The translations under genes and the position numbers were made by a program. Positions 13,443 through 26,300 of a stretch of 64,000 bases of DNA are shown one piece after another. The notes beneath the pieces are model-generated. The model had not been told where the DNA came from. It was given only the letters and a program-made list of their open reading frames with translations, and did no database searches. The stretch covers positions 1 through 64,000 of the forward strand of contig JANSLP010000170.1 in NCBI GenBank assembly GCA_029298735.1, read 5' to 3'. Source of the stretch: Ophiostoma sp. CBS 140.51 (taxonomy: Eukaryota > Ascomycota > Sordariomycetes > Ophiostomatales > Ophiostomataceae). The first letter of the stretch is position 1. Every line of letters begins with the position of its first letter.

Positions 13443-15317
13443 ATGTGGCCATCACTCGCCCTTGTCACCGCCGTGGCCCTAGTCGGCCCGGCCACCGGCC
13501 TGCTCGTCGCGCCCAACTCGCCATGCGAACAATACTGCGGAAATGTCCTGTCCACCACCACGGGTGCCGACATGACTTGTGACGACAGCCTCTACTCATC
13601 TAGCGCCGCCGGCATTGTCTTTGAGTCGTGCATCGGCTGCGAACTCAAGAGCGCCTACTCGACTGGTAACGTCTCGGACTTGGCGTACCTACTATGTAAG
13701 TTCACGTCTTCGATATCGTTCATCTTCGACAACACCACTAACATACTAGACAACCTTCGCTTTACAATTTCATACTGCCTCTTCGGCCTGGAGAACAACA
13801 CAAACGTTGCAGGCTCGCCATGCATCATCAAGTAAGTTCACTCCATCTTCTCCGATGATATCAAGGACTCCACTAACAACAATAGCCCCGCCTGCGGTCT
13901 GCTCGAGGACTCGTTCAACTACGACAACTTGACTGTCGATGTCGGTCCTTACGACTACTGCCAAGGTTGGGTCGAGACCGTAGTTCCCAAGTGCCAGGCC
14001 TGTCTCGGCTCCGGCGGTACAAACTCGTTCATGGAGAACTATGTCACCATCCTGGATGCCGCCTGTCGTCAGATGCCCGACACCGGCGTTACCCTCAGTG
14101 TTACAGGCACTCCCTTCTCCACCGTCCCGATGAACGTCACCACGCCGTCGGTCGTTCCTCTGTACACCTACACGCCCAAGTACGAGGCCATCTCTCTCGG
14201 TGGTAAGGTTGGCATCGCCATTGGCGGTCTCGTTCTTCTCCTCAGCACCGCCGGTTTCTTGATCGTCTGCCTTGGCCGCCGTAAGCGTCGTACCTACCTC
14301 AAGAGCGTCGAGGCCCGTTACCGTAACGGCGGCAACGGCGGTGGTGTCCTGGGCGGAAACGGCAGCGATGTCTGGCCGTCGCCCAACATTGGCCATGGCA
14401 ACAAGGCGCACGAGAAGTACTCTACGCCCACCAGCTCGCAGCCTCTGCGTGGTTGGGACGATACGCCCGTCTCGGCGTCCACCATGACCGAGAAGAACGG
14501 CGGCTTCTTCCCGCGTTACTTTTCCCCATACAACTCCCAGTACAACAGCCCCGTCAGCGCCGAGGATGGTCCGCCATACACTACATGGCCTACCATGGCC
14601 TCCATGACCGACACGCTTGCCGCTGGCAGCAGCTCGTCCGCCATGGGTGGTGCTGGTGGCCGCTCCTATGCCATTGGTCTGCGCTCGGTCAGCCCAGTCG
14701 ATGATGCACATGACGGCTCGCCCGGGAGCAGCACCGGTGGCCACGACCGCAAGCCGTGGCAGCCTAAATACACTCAAGAAGAAATTGAGCGCATGGCACA
14801 CGAGTACGAGCTGGCACAGATTGGCGTCGCTCTTGGTGGCACTGACCCAAGCCTGCGCAGCAAGAACTCCAATGTGAGTCTCGAGGGTTCGTCCAACAAG
14901 TCGGCCGTTGGCGCCGATGACTTTCCGACGCCGCCGCAGCAACACGCACCAGTGCAGGCCGCTTTCCAGCAGGCATCTGTGCATGGCGAGTCATCTTCGT
15001 CGTCGCTCTCCTCCATGTCCGTGACAGCCGGTGCCCTTTGGGACCAGCCGTCCTCGTCTTCCGCTAAGCGCAAGAAGCGCAGCAAGAAGTCACGGCAGTC
15101 GAGCGAGCCGAGTGACAATGAGAGCATTATTCTCTCGACCATGCGGAGGCCGTCTGGCAATGAACTGGAGCTGGTGCCCGAGCCACAGCCGGCACCAGCA
15201 CCCACACTGCAGCCGCCGCGTGCGATGCCATACTACCCACCGCCACCATCACCACAAATGGAGTCGCCCTATGGCGGTCTGACAGCAGAAGACGCAAGGC
15301 ACGGCCATGCCATGTGA
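13443..15317 (+). CDS. predicted single-pass membrane glycoprotein, unknown function
   Basis: Exons 13443-13695, 13750-13831 and 13886-15317 give 588 aa. Residues 1-19 form a signal peptide (MWPSLALVTAVALVGPATG). The extracellular part (about 20-215) is Cys-rich, with pairs such as CEQYC, CIGC and CQAC, and has several N-glycosylation sequons. One membrane segment spans about residues 217-241, followed by the basic stop-transfer signal RRKRR. The cytosolic tail of about 340 residues is disordered and Gly/Ser/Pro-rich, with a basic KRKKRSKKS patch. The sequence MPDTG near residue 175 resembles a bacterial LPXTG signal and probably explains why relatives in other ascomycetes carry that label; sortase anchoring is not plausible here. 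Topology suggests a plasma-membrane sensor or cell-wall-associated protein, but I do not recognise a family of known function. The start is chosen because it opens the signal peptide. Confidence 0.85.
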
Positions 15318-16137
15318 TTGTGATCTTTCGTGTCTGCATACTTTCCTTTTTCATGACCTTGGCCAATGAGTCAGAACCAATCATTTATCTAATCAGCGCC
15401 TTTCATTTTGGACATTATTGTCTCATTTTTGTTTCTTTTCATTTCGAGATACCTCTTTTTGACACCGTTTTGGTCTTTTTGTCACTCAGTCACTTTTGCT
15501 GCTCTGCATGACTTTACTTATTAGTTTGGAAGCGACCGTGCATAGTGCATCGCGGTCTCTCATCACAGCCTCACAGGCATTTGTATATGAATACAATATT
15601 TTTGGAAAAAATTATTTTGGATACACATGATATTGTAGAATCAAGTTTTGCATCATTTTTTGACATATTTGAGATGGCATTTCGTGTCTGTTGGTTGTGA
15701 AAGAGACAGACAGAAGACCGACTAAGACTGCGAAGTCAGCGAGGCCAGCTACAAAGTAAACAGTCGATCCCTGCAGCTTGTGGCTGTATTTTTGTGGCTG
15801 GTGATCTTTTGGCGCTAGCAGATCTCTTATCTTATCGCTAATGTGGATATTGCCAATCATATCTCATATTCGCTCCAAAATCTCCACTTATTTCCACACC
15901 AGCAGCCATTTTTTTCTTTCAGTCCCTTTTTGCTCTAAACTTTTTTTTCTTCAAGTTCGAGCCTTTCGAAAAAGTTTCTTTAGCTGTTCTCGACTCTTAT
16001 CCACGACGACATCTCGACATTTCGATATCTCGACCGACCACCCTCACCTCGACACGACACGACACTTCGAGCCGGTCATATCCTTACCGACAATTCCTAC
16101 CCTTCTTTAATCCTCACCTCCCCCAATCCTCTTCACA
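15318..16137. other. intergenic region between membrane-protein gene and CBF5
   Basis: Bases 15318-15520 are T-rich 3' flank and include a TGAGTCA heptamer at 15367-15373, which may be chance. From 15850 to 16137 the plus strand becomes pyrimidine-rich and ends in a good start context (cacaATG), so this is the CBF5 promoter and leader. I see no gene. Confidence 0.6.
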
Positions 16138-17778
16138 ATGTCCTCCTCGGACGAGGACCAGCAGGTCATCAAGCCGCAGGCCTCGGCGCCTGCGCTCGAC
16201 ACCAGCGACTGGCCGCTCCTGCTCAAGAACTTTGAGAAGCGTAAGCTCCCTCCTGTACACGTGAATCAATTTGTTCGTTGTTAACAACTCAGTCCAAATC
16301 CGCACCGGTCACTTCACGCCCATTCCCCACGGCAGCGCGCCGCTGCGCCGCGACCTCAAGTCGTACATTAGCTCCGGTGTGATCAACCTGGACAAGCCCT
16401 CGAACCCGTCGTCTCACGAAGTCGTTGCCTGGATCAAGCGGATTCTGCGGTGCGTCCCCCCAAAATTGGCCACGCAGTGGCCAACGTACAACTACGAACG
16501 TGAAGAACAACAACTAACTGTCAACTGTCTGCAGCGTCGAGAAGACTGGTCACTCTGGTACCCTTGATCCCAAGGTCACTGGTTGTCTGATTGTCTGCGT
16601 TGACCGTGCCACGCGGCTGGTCAAGTCGCAGCAGGGTGCCGGTAAGGAGTACGTGTGTATTGCACGCCTGCATGGCAAGGTCGCCGGCGGCGAGGCCGAG
16701 GTCGCCCGTGCCCTCGAGACCCTCACCGGTGCCCTGTTCCAGCGCCCGCCCCTGATCTCCGCCGTCAAGCGCCAGCTCCGTATCCGCAGTGTAAGTTTTG
16801 CCCCTGTATATTCAACCTCGTTGCTACGCATACTAATGACGACAGATCTACGAAAGCAAGGTCATCGAGTTCGACAACGAGCGCGGCCTCTTCGTCTTCT
16901 GGGCCTCTTGCGAGGCCGGTACCTACATGCGTACCCTCTGTGTCCACTTGGGCCTGCTGCTCGGTGTCGGCGCCCACATGCAGGAGCTCCGCCGTGTCCG
17001 CTCCGGTGCCATGGACGAGACCAAGAACCTCGTCACCCTCCACGACGTCCTCGACGCCCAGTGGCTCTACGACAACACCCGCGACGAGTCGTACCTCCGC
17101 CAAATCATCCAGCCCCTCGAGTCGCTCCTGACCTCCTACAAGCGCCTTGTCGTCAAAGACTCGGCCGTCAACGCCGTCTGCTACGGCGCCAAGCTCATGC
17201 TGCCCGGTCTCCTGCGCTATGAGTCGGGCATTGAGCTCCACGAGGAGGTCGTCCTCATGACCACCAAGGGCGAGGCCATTGCCATTGGCATTGCCCAAAT
17301 GTCCACTGTCGAAATGAGCACCTGCGACCACGGCGTCGTCGCCAAGGTCAAGCGCTGCATCATGGAGCGCGACCTGTACCCGCGCCGCTGGGGCCTTGGC
17401 CCTGTCGCCACCGAGAAGAAGAAGCTCAAGGCCGACGGCAAGCTCGACAAGTTTGGCCGTACCAACGAGGCCACCCCGGCCAAGTGGACTGCCGGCTACG
17501 TTGACTACAATAAGCCGCTCGAGGATGGCGGTGCCCCTGCCGCCTCTGCTTCGGCTCCCGCCACCCCCGCCAAGGTTGCTGAGGCCTCCTCCGAGGACAA
17601 GGAGATGACCACACCCGCCACTGCCTCCAAGACGCCCAGCGACGACAAGGAGAAGAAGCGCAAGTCCAAGCACGGCGACGAGACCGCCGAGGAGAAGGCC
17701 GAGCGCAAGCGGCGCAAGGCCGAGAAGAAGGCCAAGAAGGCTAAGAAGGCCGCCGAGAGCGACAGCGACAGCGATTAG
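16138..17778 (+). CDS. CBF5: H/ACA snoRNP pseudouridine synthase CBF5 (dyskerin)
   Basis: CBF5 is the catalytic subunit of box H/ACA ribonucleoproteins. It isomerises uridines in rRNA and snRNA in the nucleolus with Nop10, Nhp2 and Gar1. Exons 16138-16240, 16293-16449, 16535-16790 and 16846-17778 join to 482 aa, almost the same length as yeast Cbf5 (483). The N-terminal dyskerin-like segment (about 25-75) is followed by the TruB-type catalytic domain, with the catalytic Asp98 in HSGTLDPKVTG. The sequence YMRTLCVHLG follows, and a PUA domain lies at about 272-346. From about residue 415 the tail is low-complexity; its last 60 residues are Lys/Glu/Asp-rich KKx-type repeats ending in SDSDSD, typical of nucleolar proteins. 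The three introns are 52, 85 and 55 nt, too short to host a usual box H/ACA snoRNA. Identification is secure. Confidence 0.97.
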
Positions 17779-18777
17779 GCGCGACGCCAAAACAAAAGTT
17801 AAGAGGGGATACTGTGTGATGTACTTTTTGGGTCTGTCTTTTTTTGTCTGATCATTTTTGGCTTTGGCTTGCCGAGAGTTGGTTGCTTTTCTTTTTTGTC
17901 TCTTTTTCCTTGTCCTACTTTTGTCTTTCTCTTGTGTTCGTACGTTTCCTCATGTATTGGGATAATTTTGGGCGTTTATCTAGTCGTTTCTTGTCTTGTT
18001 TTTATTCTTTTACACATCATACATCACTTGGTTGTATTTTTTTCACTCATTGGTTCACATCGTCTGCCACTGCTTTTGATTTCTTGAAAACTGGGTCATC
18101 TTGCTAGGCGCCTCAAAAAGTCTTATATCAAACTGTCAATATGTCTAGAGAACAACTTATGATGCCAGTGTCTCCCGTTTTGAAAGATGTTTTGACCAAT
18201 GTCACATTGTCTTAGGCCCCTTGCGTGTCTATTTGTCCGGTGGTTTCTTTACCTCTGGAAGGATTTACTTTTGAAGGATCACACCGTCTCTTTAATTTAA
18301 ACCAAGAAACACTTTGGGCTAGGTGACTGACTGCCCATCAACATGTCTACGACAGAGCGTGTTGATGTTGAAGAGTCATACTTGAAATTGACAGAACAAC
18401 GATATAAAGCGGCTGTATCTTTAATAATTTCTAGAATTGAACATTTGTCACAAATTTTCTGCTCTTCTCTTTTACACGTTGATTTTACCGACCTCGCTTG
18501 CTCCTTCCTCGTTGATTTTCATTCGCGCCTGCCCATTGACGATTTTTTTTCTCTATTTTCTCTATTTTTCTTCCCGCGCCAAAGTCCGGGACCCACATTT
18601 GACTCACCAAAAGCCGCATCGCTCTTTCAACGTCCAACATCCGACTTCACAGCTTCTGATAAGAGGGCAATCGAACATCCATTGAGTTCCGTCAATACTC
18701 AATTGAACAAGATTTGACACCGATCGCATTTCTGTGGATTACATACTTCTTCAACAACCACACATCACCACTTTCAC
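17779..18777. other. intergenic region between CBF5 and ARG7
   Basis: Bases 17779-18120 are T-rich 3' flank of CBF5. The region nearer 18777 is the ARG7 promoter and contains a perfect TGACTCA site (listed separately). An ATG-started frame of 124 codons (18343-18717) ends 60 bases before the ARG7 start; I find no domain in it and treat it as chance or as an upstream frame. Confidence 0.55.
18600..18606. promoter_or_regulatory. Gcn4/CPC1-type site (TGACTCA) upstream of ARG7
   Basis: The palindromic heptamer TGACTCA lies 172 bases before the ARG7 start codon. This is the binding site of the bZIP activator Gcn4 (CPC1/CpcA in filamentous ascomycetes), which induces amino-acid biosynthesis genes, including arginine genes, during amino-acid starvation. 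Chance copies of TGA(C/G)TCA are expected several times in 64 kb, so the promoter position and the gene's role carry most of the weight. Confidence 0.6.
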
Positions 18778-20304
18778 ATGGCTGTGCACGGCATGGCCCC
18801 CCGGGCAGCGGCTCCGGTTCTCGGCCTGGCCAAACGGGCCGCCACAACGACCACATCCACCGGCACTACCGTCTCCTCCTTCACCCGCTCCTACTCGGCG
18901 CCCGTCGGCAACGCCATCCCTGCCGCCAAGAAGAAGTATGTGCCCTCGCGCGGCACGTACCCTCAGGGCTTCAAGGCCGGCGGTGTCGTCGTCGGCGTCA
19001 AGCCCAACAACACAACCAAGCCCGATCTGGCCATGATTGTGTCTGACGTGCCCTGCGCTGCGGCGGCCGTCTTCACCAGGAACCGCTTCCAGGCGGCGCC
19101 CGTGACGTTCAGCCGTGAGCTGCTGCGCAAGGCCGCGGCGGGCGACAAGCCGACGGTGCAGTCGGTCCTGATCAACTCGGGCTGTGCCAACGCCGTCACA
19201 GGCAAGGGCGGTCTCGAGGACGCGGCTGCCATGGCGCGCGCATCGGATGCGCAGACGGGCACGAGCACTCCGGACCACAGCGGCACCATTGTCATGAGCA
19301 CGGGCGTTATTGGCCAGCGGCTGCCGATTCAAAAGATTGTCGACGGTGTGCCCAAAGTCTTCAAGTCTCTGGGTGACTCGCACGACCACTGGCTGACGGC
19401 CGCCAAGGCCATTTGCACGACGGACACGTTCCCCAAGCTGCTGTCGCGGACGTTTACACTGCCCTCGGCCCCGGCGGGTGTCGAGTACCGTATTGCCGGC
19501 ATGACCAAGGGCGCCGGCATGATCCACCCCAACATGGCCACGCTGCTCGGTGTCCTGGCCACGGATGCACCTTTGTCGCAAGCCGCCCTCCCTTCTCTCC
19601 TCAAGCACTCCATCGACCGCTCCTTTAACAGCATCACTATTGACGGCGACACCTCGACCAACGATACGGTCGCACTGCTGGCCAACGGTACTGCTGGTGG
19701 CCCTGTCGTCCCCAACGACCCGAACTCGCCCGACTACCAGGCCTTCCAGACTGTTCTCACAGACTTTGCAGCCGAGCTCGCTCAGCTCGTCGTCCGCGAC
19801 GGCGAGGGCGCCACCAAGTTTGTCACCATCCGCGTCACCGAGGCTTCGTCGGCCGCCGACGCCCGTCGCATCGCCAGCACCATTGCCCGCTCGCCACTCG
19901 TCAAGACAGCGCTCTACGGTAAAGATGCCAACTGGGGCCGCATCCTGTGCGCCACGGGCTACGCTCTGATTAGCGAGCCGGGCGCCGACGAGTCGGCCAC
20001 GCCCAGCATCTCGCCCGACCAGACCAATGTCTCGTTTCTGCCGACGGACGGTTCGGCAGAGCTCAAGCTGCTGGTGAATGGCGAGCCCGAGGCCGTCGAC
20101 GAGACCCGTGCGGCCGAGATCCTGGAGCTGGAGGATCTGGAGATTCTGGTGCGTCTGGGCACCGGCAAGGAGGAGGCCACCTACTGGACCTGCGACTTTA
20201 GCCACGAATATGTGTAAGTTGACCTCCCAGCGCCTTTTGTTTTGCCAAGTCTGCAATACATACTAACATTTGACAGCACCATCAACGGCGACTACCGGAC
20301 ATGA
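18778..20304 (+). CDS. ARG7: mitochondrial arginine biosynthesis bifunctional protein ArgJ (ornithine acetyltransferase)
   Basis: The enzyme moves the acetyl group from N-acetylornithine to glutamate, closing the acetyl cycle of arginine synthesis in the mitochondrial matrix; many family members also have acetylglutamate synthase activity. Exons 18778-20213 and 20277-20304 give 487 aa; the second exon adds only the last eight codons and a stop, restoring the family ending VTINGDYRT. The N-terminal 45 residues are rich in Ala, Arg, Ser and Thr and nearly free of acidic residues, as in a mitochondrial presequence. The self-cleavage site is visible in KGAGMIHPNMATLLG: the precursor is cut before Thr255, which becomes the nucleophile of the beta chain. 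NSGCANAVTG and the late GKDANWGR block are further family motifs. A second Met at residue 6 could also start the protein. A Gcn4-type site lies 172 bases upstream. Confidence 0.96.
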
Positions 20305-23300
20305 GCATGGGGTATGGGAGACGACGATGACGACGCTACGAGGAGCATCACAGCTTCGACAACAGAATAGAAAATAATACACATGATTGTACGTTTACAC
20401 ACAGTGAGGGCATACAATACAGACACTGTTGGCTTTGGTGATGAGGCCTCTTGCACTGCGGTTGACGACACGGGCAAACGAATGGCCGTTGGGAGAACAC
20501 GGGACAGGGAGGGGCACGTCAATTGCCGTCTATTGTTCCCAACTCTTCTTACTCACATCCTACCATGTTTGTCGGTATATCTGGGAGCAGGTATAGATGG
20601 CCCGTGGCAGGCAACGTTCTGAGCGCACACACGTCCCGGGCTGGGATGATATATATCCACGAACCAACACAGAGCCAACGAGAATAATGATTGCAAACTG
20701 ACCAACAGATGGTCTTCAATGTTTACTACCCGCACATTGCCATGCCTCCATGGATAACATATTAAGGAGGCAGCCAGACAAGAGATCCGGGATGAGAGAA
20801 GAGATGCTATCGGGTCAACACGGCATAACAAACTGTATTGACATGCATCCGTCTTTGATCGTGGAGGGTTGCAGGCAATGGTCAGCACACATATTACCGA
20901 CTTCGGTGCTTCTCAGTCTGTTTCCCGGTCTGGCCGCAATATCAATCATCTGGTATCATCAAATCGTCTTTACTCAGTGACAATGGCCATCCAAGACCAG
21001 CCCGTGGTGATACTTGATACTAGGCACCAGGGAAGGGAACCAAAGACACACGGCCAGATGCAAGATGCAAGACACAAGACAGCACCCGGGACCGAGACCG
21101 ACCATGCATGTGCCGTTTTCTTTTTTTCTCTCTTGGGGGTGGTTTCTTTCTTTTCTGCCGCTCGGCCTTTCCCTTGTCTCTTCTCATCACCTTGCGGAAA
21201 AGCTAACGCGCCTATCACTTGTATGAAAGTGAAGAAGAATAAAAAAGGAGTGAAAGGGGGAAATGCAAGCGAGCCCAACGGCTTCTCTGCGGTCCCTTTT
21301 CTTCCACTTTACATACCCCATAGAACCGTGCAGTCATGCTGTCGTGCAGTAGTTGGAAAAGGACATGAGACAACGATGCGGTATGTATGAAGATGGAGCC
21401 TCTTCTTTGAAGACTAGACGATCGTAGTCGAAAGGATTTCTCCGTTTCTCCCTCGCGCGTCTCTCTTTTTTTGCCTCATTCATATGCACAGTCGTATGCA
21501 TGCATCTTCTCCATATGGAGTGCGTCGTATGCACAGAGTGCAAGCCGAACAAAGGCAAAGGCAAAGCGGGTGCGCACGGGGCAAGGAGAACGAAAGCCGA
21601 CAGTCGAGAGTTCCAACATCGACAGAAAAGTGAAAGAGAAAGGAGGGGCTGGAGCTGAAGAGCCTGGAGGGGTGAAGGGGTGGGATGTTGACGGGTTGGG
21701 AAAAAGGCGAGGTCGATGCAAGGGGAGACGAGAAAGAGAGAAGAAAGAGGGGAGAGGGGGTGTGTTATTTCGACGTTGCTTTTTGCGGCTGTTTTGTCAC
21801 GAATTGTAACCGTTAGCAGTTACTCCCAAGAGTGGGCTCTCCGTCTTTGGTGGCAAGTCCCGCTTCCAATTTGTGTGCTGTGTTTGACTTTCTGGCAAAG
21901 AGGCGGTGAAGAAAGAAGGCACCGAAGCTGGGTTGTGAACGGGAAGGTGCGATGGGGGAAGGAGAGGAGAAAGAGGGGTGGTCAAGAAGTGGTTAAGAGT
22001 TGGTGGGGTGGATGTTGAGAACGAAATGAGGGAAAGAGGAAAGAGGTGAGCACAACCCAACCGCACTAAGAGTTGTGAACACGGAAAGCAACCGGCAACT
22101 ACAGGAGGAGGCAGGAAGAGAGACTTGTAAATGGAAAGAACGATGTGTGACAAAAATAATAAAATGATTTTAGAAAACAAAAAGACGACTAATAAGATTA
22201 ACGAAAACAGGTCACTAGTTGGTAATTCTTGATGGTGTGATTGTCAATACTCGCACCCGTCCAAAATTACAGCGGGAGAATTAAACAGAAAATAGAACGC
22301 CTGCCAAATGGGGCATATCATTCGTATCTTCCTTTTTTCTCCCTCTGTTCCTTTCCTCCATTTTCTCAAGTTGATTAACCTCGTGGGACGCCGATGTAGA
22401 AACGGGAAGGAGCATGGCAAAGGAGCGAGTAAGAAGAAAAAGAAAGAAGTGAAAGCAAAAAGCAATCTAATTAGACACTCATAACTCTTAACCCGAGCCG
22501 ACCTGAAAACTTATGAAAAGAACTAACAACAAAATGAATAAAATAAAAACGCCTTCTTGTGTCCCGTGCGGCGTTGGTCACTGTTCCCATGCATGACAGG
22601 CGGCCTTTTTTTTCTGTATGACGGAGACTCTTCCGTGCATACGGTGTAAAGTAGTTTACAATTTACACAAGTCTAATATGTGTACGAGAGGCTGGAAAAC
22701 GAACTGGCAATATCAAAGCCTAAACGCCTTCTGTTTTTAGACATGTATGTTGGTCTTTTCTCGCCGCTTATTTTGACTCATTCTCATCCCAACGGGTTAA
22801 ATTCAGAGCTGTTCTCGGTTAACAACTCAAAGAGATAGATAGGTGTATAAGGCCGCCCTGTCTCTCATGTTCTTCCACATAACAGACACAATGAAAGCAC
22901 TTTATCACTTTTATCATATTCATCACACACACACATATATGTCCACACACCTTCTTTGGCCTTCCCCGGCCCCGACCACCCGTCAGCTCCGACAAACGTG
23001 GGCGCGATATTAAATTGGATCAAGTGTATCCAATGTGCGTCTCCCATATATACGCCGGGGGCGCACAAAACAAATCTAAATTCTGGTGGCACACACGTAC
23101 TTTGCATGTGTTTACATATACACACTCTGTGCGCGTACGTCCTTTGTGTAAGTGTGCGTGTTTGTTATGCAGTGTTGCTCAATCTTGGTGGCACGGCATA
23201 AACAGGCGTGGCGAGGAAGAGGGCCCCCGGAAAGAGGGCTGACAACCGGGGAGATGAATGAGGGGTGGTGATAAGGAGGAGCAAATGAAATAAAATAATG

Positions 23301-26300
23301 AAGAAAAAAGGCTGGACAGGATATATGGAGCACAGGCAGTCAAGGTCGCACGGAGGACGCCGTCGTGTAAAATAAAGTGCACAGTTGAGGGTGGCAGGGA
23401 AAGGCAGATATACATGCACTTGGCCTGTGAGAACTTTGTGTGGGAAGGACAAAAAACAATTCACTAAATAAGACAGTAATACCTTTCGTTTGTTTATTTT
23501 TGTTTTAAAACTGGTCAGTATGTTCACCTCCAAGATGAATACAGTTAATTTATTCATCTGTTCCTTTTTACTGGAATATTCTCTATGGCCCTTGCTCAAA
23601 AACATATATATGGCGGCAGTCACAACATCAACCAGAGAAAATACCCTTGCCTGCATCATGCAATGCATCTGATATGTTTTCAACAACATCAACCCGTGGG
23701 GGTTTATTCTCCCGTATAAGAAAAGAGAAGCGGTATGCTGGAACGGCATGTCTTTTTGAGAAGTCATGATTAATAAAAAGAAGGCAGCGACGCATAAGTA
23801 AACAACCAGCAGGTTATATGAAAATAAACGGGATACCCGTCTCGCCGGCAGGATGTCAACGTCGATGCACAAGAAGGGGCGTGCGCCTTTGAACTTGCAT
23901 CCGGGAACCAGACAAAAAGGACAAAGAATACGTTGCACGCCGTGCCCCTTGTAAACAAACAGTCGGTGTGCGTGGCCGACATATATGCGATGCGTTGTGT
24001 GCGCTCTGTGTGCGCACCTATGTACATGTGCAGCCGACATGCGCCGTTGTTGTCTGCCCGCCACAGCCGACAAAAGGCAACAGTAATGAGCTGGCTGAAA
24101 GAAAGCGCTGTGACGCAATATAACAGGTATGAGGGTTTACGTATGCATACAAGGACAGTCAATCCAAGTCCAATATCAATACAGATACAGCTGACATGGC
24201 TAGAAGACGGGACATCCAACACTCCAATCTTGAAACCGTAACACAAATACCATACATCATCAACAGGCTTTTGTTGACCCTGCTTTCATTATTCTCACTG
24301 TTCGGCGACGACATGTGTACAAGACACAGAGGACAGATAGAGCGCACAGGGCAGGATCAACAGGGCACTCTATATGACGATGCGCCCATTTGTATTACTG
24401 TATATTCAAGAGAAAGTTTTGAAGGTTGGCTGGCTTGTGATAGTCGGGATGCACTCCGGCCACTTTGCTTGTGAAACCGAGAATCAAAAGACCAACAGAT
24501 ACATCCAGTCCCTTCTAAAAGACTTGATGGTTATGCTTTATTTTGCCCGTGCCTCTGAAGTCCCTAGCTGCGGGCCGTCAGCCTTCTTCCGACCTTTGAT
24601 GTTGTGATGGGCATGTGGGTGCAGGCTGGGCAAAGACAGCAAGGAAGCTACTGCACGTAAACAAGAAGACATCATCGACGTTGGGAGAATATAACTTAGA
24701 ACGGCGCAAAGCAGGAAAAAAGCAGGGTGTCTCACATGCGGCGCGATGCGATGTCCTGCACATATGGAGGACTTTTTTTGTTCTTGTAAGTGTGTGTGGG
24801 GAGTGTTTTCGCAAGCCCTAGAGTGAGCGGCTGATCCTCATTTTTTCGCGCTGCGAGTACTTGCATATTTGTTTCCCTTGCTTTTATTTTCTATGTGTGC
24901 ACCTCAACTACCAACAACGGTGATCTTTCCCTCGCATAGCAAGGGAGACGGAGGGCAGAGGGTAGAGAGGCAGAGACAGTAGATCTGCCTAGTTTGCTGT
25001 CTTTCCCTGGAGGGATACTGGATTGTAAACAATAGAAAGGAAATCGAGTCTGACTGGGACGATCAATGTGTCGGTAAGGGAAAGGCGAGTCAACCGAGAC
25101 GAACAGAGGGAACTAAAAGTAGCGCACGACTCGACTTAGCATGCAGCTCATGTATTGATGTGCATCTCAAGAAAGGCAAAAAAGACATGAGGGAGAAAAA
25201 GAGCACACGAGAATACCAAACACCGACCCTGCTCAGCCTTGTCTAAAACACACGAACATCGACTCAAGCTCACGGGATATGCACGAGTATGTTTATTGAC
25301 AACAAGAGGCGGTCAGTAAAGGGCGAGCGTACACATAACAAGTGCATCTAGTGGTGGCGAATTAGACTCAACTACGTGTATCCCTTTTGGCATGTTTATC
25401 AGATTTACATTTTGTTCATGATCTTACTTGCCCCTCTCGCCCTCTTTGTTGCTTTTCTTTTCCCTACACGAACGTAAATATTGGGCTCACATACATATCA
25501 AGTTACATGATGTTCCTTTTGTGCCCTTTCTAGTCTCACTGGCGCCGGGCATTGAACATTGATTGATCTGACATTGTCAGATATCTAAACGCCAGAGCCA
25601 TCTCGCACTACATGCGTGGCCTAATTTAGACACAGTTGGGGGCAGTCGACACCGTAATATATGGGTAGCTGAGGCATCGCATCCTCCATAGTCGCCTTTC
25701 TTTCAAGATGCTCAAACAACAAAAGCCACAATGCGCGGCCGCAGCGCATCGTCTACCATGGCGCATTTACTTCACTCGGCCCTCCCGGCTTTTTAACTTT
25801 GCCACATGCCTTGCTCTATGCTCTTTATTTTCGTATTATCTGCATTTGCCGGTCGTGACACTTTTTTTTTGTTTGTTGGTTCATGGATGAGAAGAGACAG
25901 CCCTAGATTGGCTCCGACGATCCCTAGGGAGACGGAGACATGAAAGAAAAATAGACACAAAATAGATGTAAAAACGGCATGAGACTCAGCTATAAAAAAG
26001 AGCAGAGGTCGATCTGATATTCACATTCAATCAATACAAACCAACATCTTGATGGAATATCACCAATATTGTGGCGAAACAGCAAGGCAAGAATCAGATA
26101 ATAAGGACATAACAAGGACAGAATAAGAAAGTACCAAAATAAATCGTTAAAAGATCCGGCTGAAAAAAGGGTGTGCGGCATGTCTCTCACTCCGATCCTT
26201 TTCTTGCCTCTGGATCTAAGGGTGTGAACTTAGCACCCGCCGTCCCGGATGTGTTCGTGTTTGTCAGGACGGCATTTCCAGACAATAAGAACGTATTCGA

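Noticed and set aside
13900..14110. Bacterial-type LPXTG sorting signal (MPDTG)
   Set aside because: Eukaryotes have no sortase system of this kind, and the string is followed by another 35 residues before the membrane span. The resemblance is judged accidental.
13770..14984. 404-codon minus-strand frame opposite the membrane-protein gene
   Set aside because: An antisense shadow of codon bias. The sense strand has a signal peptide, spliced frame and membrane segment.
16765..17790. 341-codon minus-strand frame opposite CBF5
   Set aside because: An antisense shadow; the Leu/Gly-rich low-complexity translation follows from the Lys/Ala/Glu codons of the real gene.
18343..18717. 124-codon ATG-started frame ending just before ARG7
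   Set aside because: Overlaps the promoter with the Gcn4-type site, and the C-terminal half is composition-driven. No family recognised.
18751..20256. 501-codon minus-strand frame opposite ARG7
   Set aside because: An antisense shadow of a GC-rich-third-position coding region. The sense strand encodes a full, motif-complete ArgJ.
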